In this document: positions 1 through 9,168 of the stretch, piece by piece | Numbering within the stretch: position 1 is the first letter of the stretch | How the letters are laid out: every line of letters begins with the position of its first letter | NCBI RefSeq assembly: GCF_003820355.1 | Contig: NZ_RPOK01000005.1 | Coordinates: forward strand, 62,001-126,000 | Length of the DNA: 64,000 nt | Direction of reading: 5' to 3' | Origin: Paralteromonas sediminis | Lineage (GTDB): Bacteria; Pseudomonadota; Gammaproteobacteria; Enterobacterales; Alteromonadaceae | The notes under the pieces: model-generated | Databases searched by the model: none | The model's input: only the letters and a program-made list of their open reading frames with translations | What the model was told of the DNA's origin: nothing | Program-made: the position numbers and the translations under genes

Positions 1-309
1 GAACCTAACGACAGTGAAATTATCGACTTGGTTAACTTCTTGAAGCGTTATGGCAAGGTTCAAGCAGTCATTGAAGGCCATGCTTCTACGCCAGGTGACG
101 CAGACTATAATATGGATTTGTCAAAGCGCCGTGCTAATGCCTTCAAAGATGTCCTTGTTGACAAGGGTATAGACGCATCACGCCTTTCTACTGAAGGCTA
201 TGGTGAAACACGCTTGCTGGATTCAAGTAATACAGCAGCTGCTCATCGCCTAAACCGCAGAATCGTAGTAAATGTTTCTGAGGTAATTAAGGTGAAGTTG
301 ACTAAATAG
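1..309 (+). CDS. OmpA-like C-terminal domain protein, 5' end outside window
   Basis: The reading frame is open from base 1, so the gene starts before the window; only the last 102 codons are present. They form an OmpA/MotB-type peptidoglycan-binding domain: a VIEGHAS segment followed by LSKRRANAF and a C-terminal NRRIVV segment match the family's conserved positions. Such domains anchor outer-membrane or periplasmic proteins to peptidoglycan. Whether the missing N-terminus is an OmpA barrel, a lipoprotein or another module cannot be seen. A strong hairpin terminator follows 25 bases after the stop. Confidence 0.85.
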   Translation, partial: EPNDSEIIDLVNFLKRYGKVQAVIEGHASTPGDADYNMDLSKRRANAFKDVLVDKGIDASRLSTEGYGETRLLDSSNTAAAHRLNRRIVVNVSEVIKVKLTK

Positions 310-333
310 GCTGAATAGTCAGATATACAAAAA

Positions 334-358
334 GCCCGCGTTAAACGCGGGCTTTTTT
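334..358. terminator. Bidirectional rho-independent terminator between OmpA-like gene and dnaB
   Basis: A 7-bp GC stem (gcccgcg/cgcgggc) with a five-base loop is followed by a T run on the plus strand and preceded by an A run that gives a U run on the minus strand. It can end both the OmpA-like gene and the convergent dnaB. The dnaB stop codon lies inside the T run. Confidence 0.9.
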
Positions 359-1766
359 AATAGTCATCTGGCCTTGCAGGACCTGCGTAATTGTCAAAAC
401 GCGAAAACTGCCCCTGGAACGTCAGTCGGCTCGTTCCGATTGGACCATTACGCTGCTTACCAATAATGATTTCTGCAATGCCCTTATCTTCACTGTTTTC
501 GTGGTAAACCTCGTCTCTGTATATAAACATGATTAAATCAGCATCTTGTTCTATGGAGCCAGATTCACGCAAGTCGGAGTTAACAGGACGTTTATCTGCA
601 CGTTGCTCCAAACTACGGTTGAGCTGAGACAATGCCACAACAGGAACTTCCAGTTCTTTAGCCAAGGCCTTAAGAGAGCGCGATATCTCGGCAATCTCAA
701 GGGTTCGATTATCAGACAAAGAAGGCACACGCATGAGTTGCAAGTAGTCAACCATGATCAAACTGATACCACCTCTCTCACGCGCCAGCTTTCTTGCACG
801 AGAGCGCAGCTCCATAGGCGTCAAGCCAGATGAGTCATCCACAAACAAGTTGTCTCTGTCTTTAAGGCTGGCCATGGTATTTGAAATACGGGCCCAGTCT
901 TCATCATCAAGTTGCGCGGTTCTGATTTTGGTTTGGTCCACACGGCTTAAAGACGCCAACATACGCATCATGATTTGCTCGGCAGGCATCTCTAGGCTAA
1001 ATACCAAAACGGGTTTATCTTCCGTCATCATGGCATTTTCGCACAGGTTCATCGCGAATGTGGTTTTTCCCATAGACGGTCTTGCCGCAACGATAATCAG
1101 GTCGGAAGGTTGCAGACCACTGGTTTTTTTATTCAGATCAGTGTAACCGGTAGACACCCCTGTCACTTCACGGTTGTCTTTCAGCAAGGCCTCCAACCGG
1201 TCAATGGTTTTACCCAATACGGACTCAACGTCCCTTGGCCCTTCATTGTCGCCAGTGCGACGTTCTGCGATCTCAAAGACCTTGCTCTCAGCCAAGTCTA
1301 AAATGTCAGCGCTATCCCGCCCTTCTGGATTATACCCTGCCTCAGCTATCTCGTTGGCAACGGCAATCAGTTCCCGCGTAATAGCGCGCTCTTTTATAAT
1401 GTTGGCATAGGCCGTTACATTAGACGCACTAGGTGTATTCTTGGCGAGTTCGGCAAGATAAGCAAAATCGCCGGCATCAGACAATTGATCGTGTTTTTCT
1501 AACTCTTCGGCAACGGTAATTAGGTCTACGGGCAGATTATTTTTCAGCAAACGTAAGATGGCGGAAAAAACAATTTGATGTGAACGATTGTAAAAGTCGT
1601 TCTCCCCTACCAGTTCAGTCACTCTATCCCAGCTATCAGGGGAAATCAGCATACTGCCCAGCACCGACTGTTCCGCCTCAATACTGTGGGGAGGAATTTT
1701 AAGTTTTTCGATTACCTGATCTTTTGCTGAGTTGGCCACGGCTTGTTGATTTTCGCTTATCATCAC
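357..1766 (-). CDS. dnaB: Replicative DNA helicase DnaB
   Basis: Hexameric helicase that unwinds DNA ahead of the replication fork. The 469-aa protein has the family's usual length. It starts with an N-terminal DnaB domain (PHSIEAEQSVLG near residue 30, characteristic of the family), then a RecA-like ATPase domain with Walker A ARPSMGKTTFA near residue 230 and Walker B LIMVDYLQLM. The C-terminal SDLRESGSIEQDAD arginine-finger region is intact. In many gammaproteobacteria dnaB directly follows rplI; here about 6 kb of unrelated genes lie between them. Confidence 0.97.
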   Translation of the reverse strand: MMISENQQAVANSAKDQVIEKLKIPPHSIEAEQSVLGSMLISPDSWDRVTELVGENDFYNRSHQIVFSAILRLLKNNLPVDLITVAEELEKHDQLSDAGDFAYLAELAKNTPSASNVTAYANIIKERAITRELIAVANEIAEAGYNPEGRDSADILDLAESKVFEIAERRTGDNEGPRDVESVLGKTIDRLEALLKDNREVTGVSTGYTDLNKKTSGLQPSDLIIVAARPSMGKTTFAMNLCENAMMTEDKPVLVFSLEMPAEQIMMRMLASLSRVDQTKIRTAQLDDEDWARISNTMASLKDRDNLFVDDSSGLTPMELRSRARKLARERGGISLIMVDYLQLMRVPSLSDNRTLEIAEISRSLKALAKELEVPVVALSQLNRSLEQRADKRPVNSDLRESGSIEQDADLIMFIYRDEVYHENSEDKGIAEIIIGKQRNGPIGTSRLTFQGQFSRFDNYAGPARPDDY

Positions 1767-1820
1767 ACGGCCGATTATTATGCGTCATATCGATAACGGA
1801 TGCTAGGTGGGCAAACAAAA

Positions 1821-1842
1821 AGGCCGGCATGAATGCCGGCCT
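1821..1842 (-). terminator. Terminator of the sigma/anti-sigma/DUF4097 region or dnaB leader boundary
   Basis: Perfect stem aggccggcat/atgccggcct with a two-base centre, flanked on the left by an A run that reads as a U run on the minus strand. It lies just after the DUF4097 gene stop, so it most likely ends that leftward transcript before dnaB. Confidence 0.8.
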
Positions 1843-1860
1843 TTAAGTGTTTTGACTGAA

Positions 1861-2826
1861 TCAGTCAGTAGACAATTCCACCCTTCCATTGACTGTTGAA
1901 ATCTCTACCTGGGCTGAACCACTACCTGTTGAGAAGTTCAACCAACGTCTTGGGCCATATTTCGCTTTTTGCATTTCATCACTTGTAATGCGATTAACAA
2001 TTTTTCCCCCAGCATGGCCTTCAATATCAAATCGTGCGTTTACGTCCTTTTGGAAGGTCATTTCTATACGGCCGCCTACCGACGACGCCTGTACATCCCC
2101 TTCTTTGTGTAACATCATACCTACTTCGATACCGCCGTTTACCGTTGTAATATCCAAATCTCTTACCGTCGCCAACTTCAGTTCAATGCCTCCGTTGACG
2201 GATTCAGCCCTTACGTCTTCACTTTGTGACGTAAAGCGAATATTTCCGTTCACCGTATCCAGATTAAGGTCGCCATTGCCACTCTGTTCGCCGCGAATAT
2301 CTCCGTTAACCGTTTCAACAGACAGGTCGCCTTCCACATTTTCTACATCAATGTTGCCATTGACAGATTCGAAGCGCATACGGCCAGATATCGTGTCAGC
2401 ATCAACGTGCCCGTTCACCACTTCTACCTGTATTCCGCCACTTAGTTGTTCAAGCGATACGCGAGCATTGATGCTCTCATAGTTAATGCTACTTGCGCTA
2501 GGCACATATATGGTCAGGTCATCGCCTTCATCACTACTCCAGTTACCCCAGCCTCCCCAGCCTTTTGACTTAACTTCAACCTCTATACGGATCTCATCAC
2601 CGCGCTTTTCGAAAATAAATTCTTCGGTTTTTTCACCCACTTCACCGGTAACTGTAACTTCGTTTTTATCCCATCCGATGATTTTTGCCTTGCCATTCAT
2701 GTGCTCAATATGAACATAACCGTTTGCGGAGGCGCTCATGGACTCGTTCACGGCCTGTTGAGCAAAGGCAGCAGAGGAAGAAAGCGCTAAACCGACCATC
2801 GATAAAGAAATAATGACATTTTTCAT
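1861..2826 (-). CDS. DUF4097-type beta-strand repeat exported protein
   Basis: A 321-aa exported protein. The start at 2826 is chosen because GAGGTG lies 5 bases upstream and the product then begins with a clear signal peptide (MKNVIISLSMVGLALSSSAAFA, cleaved before QQ). The mature part carries repeated short beta units with a recurring [ST]VNG motif (about seven copies), typical of the DUF4097 right-handed beta-helix family. A WGGWGNW patch lies near residue 90. It follows an ECF sigma factor and an anti-sigma-like gene in one leftward operon, so it is probably part of, or a target of, an envelope-stress response. Its molecular role is unknown. Confidence 0.8.
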   Translation of the reverse strand: MKNVIISLSMVGLALSSSAAFAQQAVNESMSASANGYVHIEHMNGKAKIIGWDKNEVTVTGEVGEKTEEFIFEKRGDEIRIEVEVKSKGWGGWGNWSSDEGDDLTIYVPSASSINYESINARVSLEQLSGGIQVEVVNGHVDADTISGRMRFESVNGNIDVENVEGDLSVETVNGDIRGEQSGNGDLNLDTVNGNIRFTSQSEDVRAESVNGGIELKLATVRDLDITTVNGGIEVGMMLHKEGDVQASSVGGRIEMTFQKDVNARFDIEGHAGGKIVNRITSDEMQKAKYGPRRWLNFSTGSGSAQVEISTVNGRVELSTD

Positions 2827-2842
2827 AACCACACCTCGTATT

Positions 2843-3352
2843 TTAAATTTGCTGCCATTTGGGCGCATGTACTCGCTCAATTAACGCGATTTGCTGTTGA
2901 TAAACATGCTGCAACATTTGCAACAGTGCGCCATTGGCTGGATCTTCTTCTAATGCGACTTTTATAGCAGTCGCCGCATCATCTAATTCTTTCATTTGTT
3001 CCTGCCAATTGTCAGAGGCAGGGTCTTGACCTTCAAACCTTACCAACATTGCATTGACCTGATTTTGCTGCTGTTGACTCAAAGACTCTACAAGTGCCGC
3101 ACTTTGTATAGACAAGTCAGACCCTGCTTTTTCCTGTAAACCAAACCAACCCAGTGTCGCAACTAATGCAAACGATGCCGCACTCGCTAACCACACCGGA
3201 GCCTTATTTTTTGACACCTCAGACACGGGCGCATCATTTTTTGCTTGTCCTGGGTTTTCCAACGCTAGTTCTATACCTCGCCACAGATCACGCTGAGGCG
3301 ACTTTTCACTAGGAAGCGCTGCTAACGCGTCTTGTAAGCGTTGTTCACTCAT
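2843..3352 (-). CDS. Membrane-bound anti-sigma-like protein
   Basis: About 169 aa. The N-terminus is acidic and helical (SEQRLQDALAALPSEK), followed by one membrane span near residues 50-70 (VWLASAASFALVATLGWFGL) and a glutamine-rich periplasmic part. This layout and its position directly after an ECF sigma gene suggest an anti-sigma factor, although no zinc-binding HxxxCxxC motif is present. The start ATG at 3352 overlaps the sigma stop (ATGAGTGA), implying translational coupling; an ATG 15 bases upstream is possible. Function is inferred from context. Confidence 0.65.
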   Translation of the reverse strand: MSEQRLQDALAALPSEKSPQRDLWRGIELALENPGQAKNDAPVSEVSKNKAPVWLASAASFALVATLGWFGLQEKAGSDLSIQSAALVESLSQQQQNQVNAMLVRFEGQDPASDNWQEQMKELDDAATAIKVALEEDPANGALLQMLQHVYQQQIALIERVHAPKWQQI

Positions 3353-3917
3353 TTTCGTTTGCATCACTCATCCACTCCGTTAACAATTGCTTAGCCCGAT
3401 GAAATTGCGCTTTGCTTGACCCCACTGCCATATCCAACATACTGGCTACTTCTTCGTGTCTAAACCCTTCAATAGCATGCAGCACAAAGACCATTCTGGC
3501 TCGTTCTGGCAACTTAAGAATATAGGCTTCCAAGTCAATATCACCTGCTGACCCAGCATCTGCGTCCTCATGAAGGCCTGCATCTTCAATATTAAATACC
3601 TTTTGCCACCAGCCTTTTTGCTTCCTGATATAAGACACGGTGACGTTAGATGTAACACTGTGCAGCCAGGTAGAAAATTTACTTTGACCACTGTAGTTGT
3701 CTAACTTTCTCCACAATTGGATAAACACCTCTTGTGTTGCGTCTTCAGCCAACGCCTTGTCTGCGGTCAAGCGAAAACACAGTGCATAAACTCTCCCAAC
3801 ATGACTCTCATACAGCTGCCGATAAGCCAGCTTGTCACCTTGTTTTGCCGCCTCTATCAGGCCTTTTTCTTGAGCCTGTTGGAAGGTCGTTGAAGCGTCT
3901 ATTACGCTGCTTGTCAT
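3345..3917 (-). CDS. ECF (sigma-70 family, RpoE-like) sigma factor
   Basis: A 190-aa group IV sigma factor. Region 2 spans about residues 25-95 (YRQLYESHVGRVYALCFRL, then DATQEVFIQLWRKL for the core/-10 contact). Region 4 is near 135-185 with an HTH (FRHEEVASMLDMAVGSSKAQ). It heads a three-gene leftward operon with an anti-sigma-like membrane protein and a DUF4097 protein, the classic arrangement for a sigma factor released by an envelope signal. It differs from rpoE-rseA in that the following genes are not RseA/RseB-like. Confidence 0.9.
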   Translation of the reverse strand: MTSSVIDASTTFQQAQEKGLIEAAKQGDKLAYRQLYESHVGRVYALCFRLTADKALAEDATQEVFIQLWRKLDNYSGQSKFSTWLHSVTSNVTVSYIRKQKGWWQKVFNIEDAGLHEDADAGSAGDIDLEAYILKLPERARMVFVLHAIEGFRHEEVASMLDMAVGSSKAQFHRAKQLLTEWMSDANENE

Positions 3918-4010
3918 GGAAGACCAAGTCCTTGTTTCTTTGCTTTCTGTGTTGTTAGTCGTAGACTACACAGGAAAGGTTTAAACGGGTAAAAAAATTT
4001 CGGAGTAAAA

Positions 4011-4655
4011 ATGCAAATTGATGGCCTCTTCGCAGGAAAACCCGCGCCATTCGGACCACGAAAAGCGCCTAGTAGCATTATTAAAACTGCCGTGCCCTTT
4101 CTTACTGTAACATCTGACGGTACAGAAGAAGACGAACAAGGCAATAAAAAACTTCATGGTGGCCCGGAAAAGGTACTGCATCAATACGGATTACCCGGTT
4201 ATCGCCAATTGTCCAAAGCCTATCCATCTCTATCTGGTTCTTTTGTGCCCGGTAGTATTGGAGAAAACATTACCGTTGATGGTATGGACGATACCCGTGT
4301 TCAGGTTGGCGACATCTACAAAATGGGCGATGTCGTCTTACAGGTCAGTGCTCCTAGAGCGCCCTGTAATAAAATTTCTCATCGCTTTGGGGAAAAAAAC
4401 ATGGACAGGTATGTCGGTAAACATGGCATTACGGGTTGGTACTACCGCGTGCTTGAAACTGGAGTGCTGACGTTGAATGCCGAGGTGACGCTCATAGAGC
4501 GGCCAGTTGAATCGGTATCCATTCATGACCTAGTGACAGCCGTTTTTGCTGAAGAGGCTAAACATGAAGACCTTTGTTATTACAGCACACTGGAAGCCCT
4601 TGACCAGGAATGGCGTGAGAAGTGCAAGCACAAAGCAATGCGAGCCGAACGCTAG
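4011..4655 (+). CDS. MOSC domain protein, YiiM-like
   Basis: A 214-aa MOSC protein close in length to E. coli YiiM, which works in molybdenum-dependent detoxification of N-hydroxylated compounds. The N-terminal beta-barrel region holds GGPEKVLHQYG, and the central part has the conserved SAPRAPCNKISHRFG with the cysteine that binds the molybdenum cofactor in MOSC proteins. YiiM's C-terminal helical extension is represented by the last 40 residues. It is divergently placed against the sigma-factor operon and appears to be a single-gene unit. Confidence 0.85.
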   Translation: MQIDGLFAGKPAPFGPRKAPSSIIKTAVPFLTVTSDGTEEDEQGNKKLHGGPEKVLHQYGLPGYRQLSKAYPSLSGSFVPGSIGENITVDGMDDTRVQVGDIYKMGDVVLQVSAPRAPCNKISHRFGEKNMDRYVGKHGITGWYYRVLETGVLTLNAEVTLIERPVESVSIHDLVTAVFAEEAKHEDLCYYSTLEALDQEWREKCKHKAMRAER

Positions 4656-4744
4656 TCAATGACATACTTTGATACAAGCTTTTCCTTGTGGTTTTTTTGA
4701 GCATCGGCAATCATATTTGCTAAGAAGTGCTCGGAGTAACCTGC

Positions 4745-5401
4745 ATGACGGTTAAAGTAGAAGATAGACCAATAGCCAGTGTCAGAGATCAAGTAGTCGA
4801 TGTGCTGATCCACAATTACAGCCACGGAGTGATTTCAGAAGAAGCATTTGAACGCAGGTTAGACGTTGCCATGGGCAGCCGTGATCCCAGCCAGATAATG
4901 CAACAAATTTCTGACTTAGAAACCCCAGATGATTCCGAAATTAAGGAGCAGAAAAAACGACACTTCGACGTATCTTACGATCCGTACGCCCACGCAGATT
5001 CCGAGCATATTGTTAATATTTTCGGCGGTTCAGACAGAACAGGCCAATGGGTGGTTCCTTCTCAACTAAAAACGCTTAGCGTATTCGGCGGCAGTAAAAT
5101 TGATATGACTGATGCCATTTTTACGTCGAAAGAAGTTCGCATTAAGTCATTTTGTCTATTTGGAGGTGAAACTTTATACGTGCCTCCCGGCGCTAGGGTA
5201 ATGTCGTCTGTTATATGTATTTTTGGTGGAATGGACAACAAGGCGTCCACCCTTTCAGGTACACAGGGCCCTATTATTCGCATAGAAGGGATGGCCATCT
5301 TTGGCGGTATTAGCGTTAAAGTAAAAACCAACTTTAAAAAAATGTTTATCAATTTCGCACATCAAATGAAAACCATGATGAACACAAAATCGGGTATCTG
5401 A
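4745..5401 (+). CDS. DUF1707 / LiaF-like protein
   Basis: About 218 aa. Start ATG 4745 is preferred because CGGAG stands seven bases upstream; a GTG at 4727 has no such site. The N-terminus (residues 5-60, LIHNYSHGVISEEAFERRLD) is a DUF1707/SHOCT-like segment. The rest consists of four repeated units each with an IFGG or VFGG turn (FGGSDRTG, VFGGSKID, LFGGETLY, IFGGMDNK, IFGGISVK), as in LiaF-type cell-wall stress proteins. No membrane span is obvious. The role is likely envelope-related but unproven. Confidence 0.7.
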   Translation: MTVKVEDRPIASVRDQVVDVLIHNYSHGVISEEAFERRLDVAMGSRDPSQIMQQISDLETPDDSEIKEQKKRHFDVSYDPYAHADSEHIVNIFGGSDRTGQWVVPSQLKTLSVFGGSKIDMTDAIFTSKEVRIKSFCLFGGETLYVPPGARVMSSVICIFGGMDNKASTLSGTQGPIIRIEGMAIFGGISVKVKTNFKKMFINFAHQMKTMMNTKSGI

Positions 5402-5611
5402 CACTCGCTGGCTCTTGATCGCATTACTCGGGAGCTCTGTTCATTAATTGTCGGCCTTAATTTCTCCTTACCAACCCTGTTTGGTTTACTACACCTGCTT
5501 ATTTTGACTATATTGATCAGATAAATAAGGTGGGGGAAGAATGATTGGCTAGACGAGCGGTTCGAGTTTTAGCAGAGTTAGCTGGCGTTGTCTGCTTATA
5601 AGGTGCGCTGA

Positions 5612-6508
5612 ATGAGCATAAATAAAGCACTGATAGAGCATATAGAAACCTTACCTATGCTGCCCGTAGCGGTAACTAGGCTCTTAGCACTATCCCCTAA
5701 TGACCCAAACTATTTCAAAAAAGTCCTGGCCATTTCAGAAGACGACCCCTCTTTGGCATTGCGTATTATCAAGTTCTCTAATACCGCATCACGGGTGTCT
5801 CGGCAGCCAATTACTGGATTAAAGGAAGCAATCATTCGGATAGGAATTAATGATATTTTCAGTCTGGTGGCTTCAATGGCCGTCACCAAAGTCTTTGTTC
5901 CGGCTACAACCGCGGAAAAACGCATTTGGGTTCATTCTTTGGAAGTTGCATTGCTAAGTCGATTTATTGCACGTGAGTTAATTAAAAATACCCAACTTTT
6001 GCCAGAGCACGCGTTTTTGACAGGGCTACTACATGATATTGGGCTTTTTTTAATGTTCGATCTGAACAAATCAACACTGGAAAAAGTTAATTGTTATGAG
6101 TGGGCTACCCCCAAAGAGCATATTGAGGCGGAAAAGCATATATATGGTACACCGCACCCTCTGTTAGGCGCTTATATATGTAAGATGTGGCAAGTCCCTG
6201 CTGACATTATTTGGGTGGTAAAAATGCACCATGACTACTCCCTTGCGAAGGCCCCCAAAGAGGATAGCGCTAATATCCATTTATTGAGAGTGGTTCAGCT
6301 TGCCGACTTCGTCAGTGAATTTATTTATCATTATCAAGACAGGGAAATGCTCACTGCACAAGCTATGACTGACGCAATAAACGAAAACATCATACTTTCA
6401 GAGTGGTTAGAGCAAACGGGGGCAGCCATAGACGATAATGTAATGGCTAATCTTCACAGCGTGTTGGAAATAGCAAAATATAAAAGCAAAGCGTTAGGAT
6501 TGGGCTAA
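5612..6508 (+). CDS. HDOD domain protein
   Basis: A 298-aa single-domain HDOD protein, a signal-output module related to HD phosphohydrolases but usually lacking catalysis. LPMLPVAVTRLLALS at the N-terminus and FLTGLLHDIGLFLMF near residue 140 are typical; a later MHHDY may replace a metal ligand. HDOD proteins act in motility, virulence or stress signalling, and the neighbouring chemotaxis receptor on the other strand would fit that. A 210-base gap before it holds no gene. The gene converges on the receptor gene with only two bases between the stops. Confidence 0.85.
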   Translation: MSINKALIEHIETLPMLPVAVTRLLALSPNDPNYFKKVLAISEDDPSLALRIIKFSNTASRVSRQPITGLKEAIIRIGINDIFSLVASMAVTKVFVPATTAEKRIWVHSLEVALLSRFIARELIKNTQLLPEHAFLTGLLHDIGLFLMFDLNKSTLEKVNCYEWATPKEHIEAEKHIYGTPHPLLGAYICKMWQVPADIIWVVKMHHDYSLAKAPKEDSANIHLLRVVQLADFVSEFIYHYQDREMLTAQAMTDAINENIILSEWLEQTGAAIDDNVMANLHSVLEIAKYKSKALGLG

Positions 6509-6510
6509 CG

Positions 6511-7743
6511 CTACTCAACAAATTGGTTTAGCCCATTTTGCGTCGCCAATGCTAATTGCTTAGCCTGATTGGCTTCTTGGTTTGCGACCTGCATTTTATG
6601 TTGGATATCATCGCTCAACTGAGTGATAAGTTCAGTGCTGGAACTGGTATGCTCATGCTGATGTTGCAGTGCGGTGACTGAAGACATAATTAACTTAAAT
6701 GCTTCTATATTCTGAATGAAGTCCTGCATCATAGTCGCGAAGGTATCTGATGTGCCTTTTATGCTTGATTGCATCTCATCAGACACATTGACCAAACGTG
6801 TAGACTCTTCTTGGGTCTCACCCACCAGGGTTTCCATATCATTCAGGAAGTGACTAATTTGCTGAGTAGCATCAGCCACTTTTGCAGAAAGTGTTCGAAC
6901 TTCATCAGCAACCACAGCAAATCCGCGGCCTGCTTCTCCGGCACGTGCGGCTTCGATCGCCGCATTGAGTGCTAACAGGTTAGTCTGATCAGCAAATTCT
7001 TCCACCATGCGCAATATGTTTCGCACATTCTCTGCATTGGCCTGAAGCCCCTGCACTGTGCTGGAAAATTGTTGTAATAACGCCGTTATTTTTTCAATTT
7101 GTTGCTTGGACTCTGACAGATTTTGGTTTGCGTCTTCAGCATTAACCAAATTGCGCTTGTTGGTCATTGTGACTTGCTCTGATGCGCTAACTATATTGCT
7201 GATACTGTGGCTTACGGTTTGGGTGGACTCATTAATCTCATGACTCATAGACTTTTGCTTGGCCACTTGTTCATTTACGTCTTTCACCACGTTAGCCATC
7301 ACCTGATTCGCATCACTAGATTTGTTCGCATCGTTGTGAATTTGATGAACTAGGTCACTCAGATTACTAGCAAATAAATTATAGGCTTCAGATACTTCCC
7401 GAAATTCATCCCGAGTGAAGGCGGGTAATCGCGTAGAGAGGTCACCACGAGTGTGATTGATGTCATTGAGCGTATTCAAGAGTGCCTTAACAGGCCTTAC
7501 TATTAAATAGTGAAGATAAAAAATGGTAAATGCGAAACTGAAGGTACCCAAGACAAACAGAGTGATCATCGCTGATGTGAGTGAAGTTCGCTCTTCTGCG
7601 GGTGTAGCTGCGACCTGATAAAACAAATAGAAGTTAGCCACCTGAAACAAAAACAAGAAGGTAATATTGCCAATGATCTTCCGCGTGAGTGTATAAAAGA
7701 AGGTTCTTTCGATAACATCATACAACTGCCAAAATGCTTGCAT
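6511..7743 (-). CDS. Methyl-accepting chemotaxis protein
   Basis: A 410-aa chemoreceptor. Two membrane spans near residues 22-45 and 78-100 are separated by only a short periplasmic loop, so the ligand-binding domain is missing or minimal; it may sense through the membrane or a partner. A HAMP domain follows (about 100-150, [13 protein letters not shown]), then the coiled-coil signalling domain with the highly conserved hairpin tip [20 protein letters not shown]. No C-terminal CheR-binding pentapeptide is seen. It sits alone between the HDOD gene and the ribosomal protein operon. Confidence 0.93.
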   Translation of the reverse strand: MQAFWQLYDVIERTFFYTLTRKIIGNITFLFLFQVANFYLFYQVAATPAEERTSLTSAMITLFVLGTFSFAFTIFYLHYLIVRPVKALLNTLNDINHTRGDLSTRLPAFTRDEFREVSEAYNLFASNLSDLVHQIHNDANKSSDANQVMANVVKDVNEQVAKQKSMSHEINESTQTVSHSISNIVSASEQVTMTNKRNLVNAEDANQNLSESKQQIEKITALLQQFSSTVQGLQANAENVRNILRMVEEFADQTNLLALNAAIEAARAGEAGRGFAVVADEVRTLSAKVADATQQISHFLNDMETLVGETQEESTRLVNVSDEMQSSIKGTSDTFATMMQDFIQNIEAFKLIMSSVTALQHQHEHTSSSTELITQLSDDIQHKMQVANQEANQAKQLALATQNGLNQFVE

Positions 7744-7870
7744 ACTTACCAGTCACTCTCTGTGAATTATGAAATCAATGTTTATACAGTCTACATCTCC
7801 AAGGCTAGTGTACAAGGCATGAGTATGCCAGTTATTGAGGTGAATCAGTGTTTTGTAAATATTAAATAAA

Positions 7871-7896
7871 AAAGGCCGGTCAAAAGACCGGCCTTT
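7871..7896 (-). terminator. Terminator of the rpsF-rpsR-rplI operon
   Basis: An 11-bp stem (aaaggccggtc/gaccggccttt) with an AAAA loop; on the minus strand it is followed by a U-rich tract. It lies 19 bases after the rplI stop and ends the ribosomal protein operon. Confidence 0.92.
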
Positions 7897-7914
7897 TCTA
7901 ATATTTCTAAACGC

Positions 7915-8367
7915 TTATGCTTCAGCGATAACGACCAATTTTACTGTGGTTGTTACGTCTGAGTGAAGCTGCAAGTCAATATCGTACTCGCCTGTTTCAC
8001 GCAGAGTACCGGTAGGCAATTTAACTTCAGCTTTAGCCACTTCAACACCTGCAGCTGTGATAGCTTCTGCGATGTCGCGCGTACCGACTGAACCAAAAAG
8101 TTTACCTTCGTCGCCTGCTGGCGCAGCAATAGTTACATTTTCCAATGCTTCTACTTTTTCTGCACGAGCTTGCGCTGCTGCTAGCTGGTCTGCGATTTTC
8201 GCTTCAAGCTCAGCACGGCGTGCTTCAAATTTTTCAACGTTTTCCTTTGTTGCTGGCACTGCTTTTCCCTTCGGAAACAAGAAGTTACGAGCGTAACCAG
8301 ATTTAACGCTTACTTTGTCGCCCAATCCGCCAAGATTAGCGATTTTGTCTAATAAGATGATTTCCAT
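7915..8367 (-). CDS. rplI: 50S ribosomal protein L9
   Basis: A 150-aa large-subunit protein with the family's standard length. The N-terminal domain opens with [19 protein letters not shown] and contains [13 protein letters not shown], both hallmarks of L9. A long connecting helix (residues 45-75) joins the C-terminal domain. It is the last gene of the S6-S18-L9 operon, followed by a strong terminator. The alanine-rich helix is normal for this family. Confidence 0.98.
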   Translation of the reverse strand: MEIILLDKIANLGGLGDKVSVKSGYARNFLFPKGKAVPATKENVEKFEARRAELEAKIADQLAAAQARAEKVEALENVTIAAPAGDEGKLFGSVGTRDIAEAITAAGVEVAKAEVKLPTGTLRETGEYDIDLQLHSDVTTTVKLVVIAEA

Positions 8368-8387
8368 CTAATCTACTCCTTCGCTAA

Positions 8388-8615
8388 TTACTTGTGAGAA
8401 TCTGTGTATGGAAGCAAAGCAAGAAAACGCGCGCGTTTAATTGCAGTAGACAGCTGACGCTGATACTTCGCACTAGTGCCAGTAATACGGCTAGGAACAA
8501 TCTTACCGCTTTCGGTAATGTAGTTTTTCAATGTAGCAATATCTTTATAATCGATTTCTGCTACACCTTCTGCTGAGAAACGGCAGAACTTACGACGTCT
8601 GAAAAAACGAGCCAT
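8388..8615 (-). CDS. rpsR: 30S ribosomal protein S18
   Basis: A 75-aa small-subunit protein that binds 16S rRNA with S6. [17 protein letters not shown] at the start and [20 protein letters not shown] in the middle are characteristic. It begins only 11 bases after the rpsF stop, so priB, which lies between rpsF and rpsR in E. coli, is absent here. Confidence 0.98.
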   Translation of the reverse strand: MARFFRRRKFCRFSAEGVAEIDYKDIATLKNYITESGKIVPSRITGTSAKYQRQLSTAIKRARFLALLPYTDSHK

Positions 8616-8626
8616 TATACTTCCCC

Positions 8627-9019
8627 TTATTCCTGATCTTCACTTGCAGCAGGAGCTGGCTTTGCTTCCACTCTTGGTGCTTCTTCACGACGCTCACGAC
8701 GATCTTCTTTCATCATAGGCGAAGCTTCAGTGACTGCGCCTTTAGTGCGCATTACAAGGTTACGAAGTACGATGTCGTTAAAACGGAATGCCGTTTCCAA
8801 CTCTTCGATAGCTTCTGCAGTTGCTTCAGCGTTAATAAGCACGTAGTGCGCTTTGTGAAGCTTCTCGATTGGGTATGCCAACTGGCGACGGCCCCAGTCT
8901 TCCAAGCGATGAACTTGTCCACCGTCTTGTTTTAGGATAGTGGTATAACGCTCGATCATACCAGGTACTTGTTCACTCTGATCAGGGTGAACCATAAATA
9001 CGATTTCGTAATGACGCAT
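8627..9019 (-). CDS. rpsF: 30S ribosomal protein S6
   Basis: About 130 aa. The start at 9019 is chosen because AAGGAG precedes it and the product then begins [17 protein letters not shown], the normal S6 N-terminus; an upstream in-frame start would add 16 residues foreign to the family. The C-terminal acidic/charged tail is common in gammaproteobacteria. It is the first gene of the operon, with a near-consensus promoter about 90 bases upstream. Confidence 0.97.
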   Translation of the reverse strand: MRHYEIVFMVHPDQSEQVPGMIERYTTILKQDGGQVHRLEDWGRRQLAYPIEKLHKAHYVLINAEATAEAIEELETAFRFNDIVLRNLVMRTKGAVTEASPMMKEDRRERREEAPRVEAKPAPAASEDQE

Positions 9020-9106
9020 CAAAACGCTCCTTACGGTTGTAGTCTCGGGCAGTGCAGCTATCTGCATAGAGACAAGGAACTTATAGTGGTAGCTGCAAGG
9101 GCGCGC

Positions 9107-9135
9107 ATTATATAGATGTTAGCGCCCCTGTTCAA
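9107..9135 (-). promoter_or_regulatory. Sigma-70 promoter of the rpsF operon
   Basis: On the minus strand, TTGAAC (9130-9135) and TATAAT (9107-9112) are separated by exactly 17 bases. The -10 box is perfect and the -35 box differs at one or two positions from consensus. It lies about 90 bases upstream of the rpsF start, followed by a GC-rich discriminator as expected for a growth-rate controlled ribosomal operon. Confidence 0.85.
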
Positions 9136-9168
9136 CATTTATTCGCGTTATCAGAGTACTTAAAAAGT

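Noticed and set aside
1861-2826. Short repeated motif seen as a CRISPR-like or tandem DNA repeat
   Set aside because: The repetition is the VNG protein motif with varied spacing and sequence, explained by the DUF4097 beta repeats.
3914-4184. Small minus-strand frames over the YiiM start
   Set aside because: No start signal or homology; they overlap the well-supported MOSC gene.
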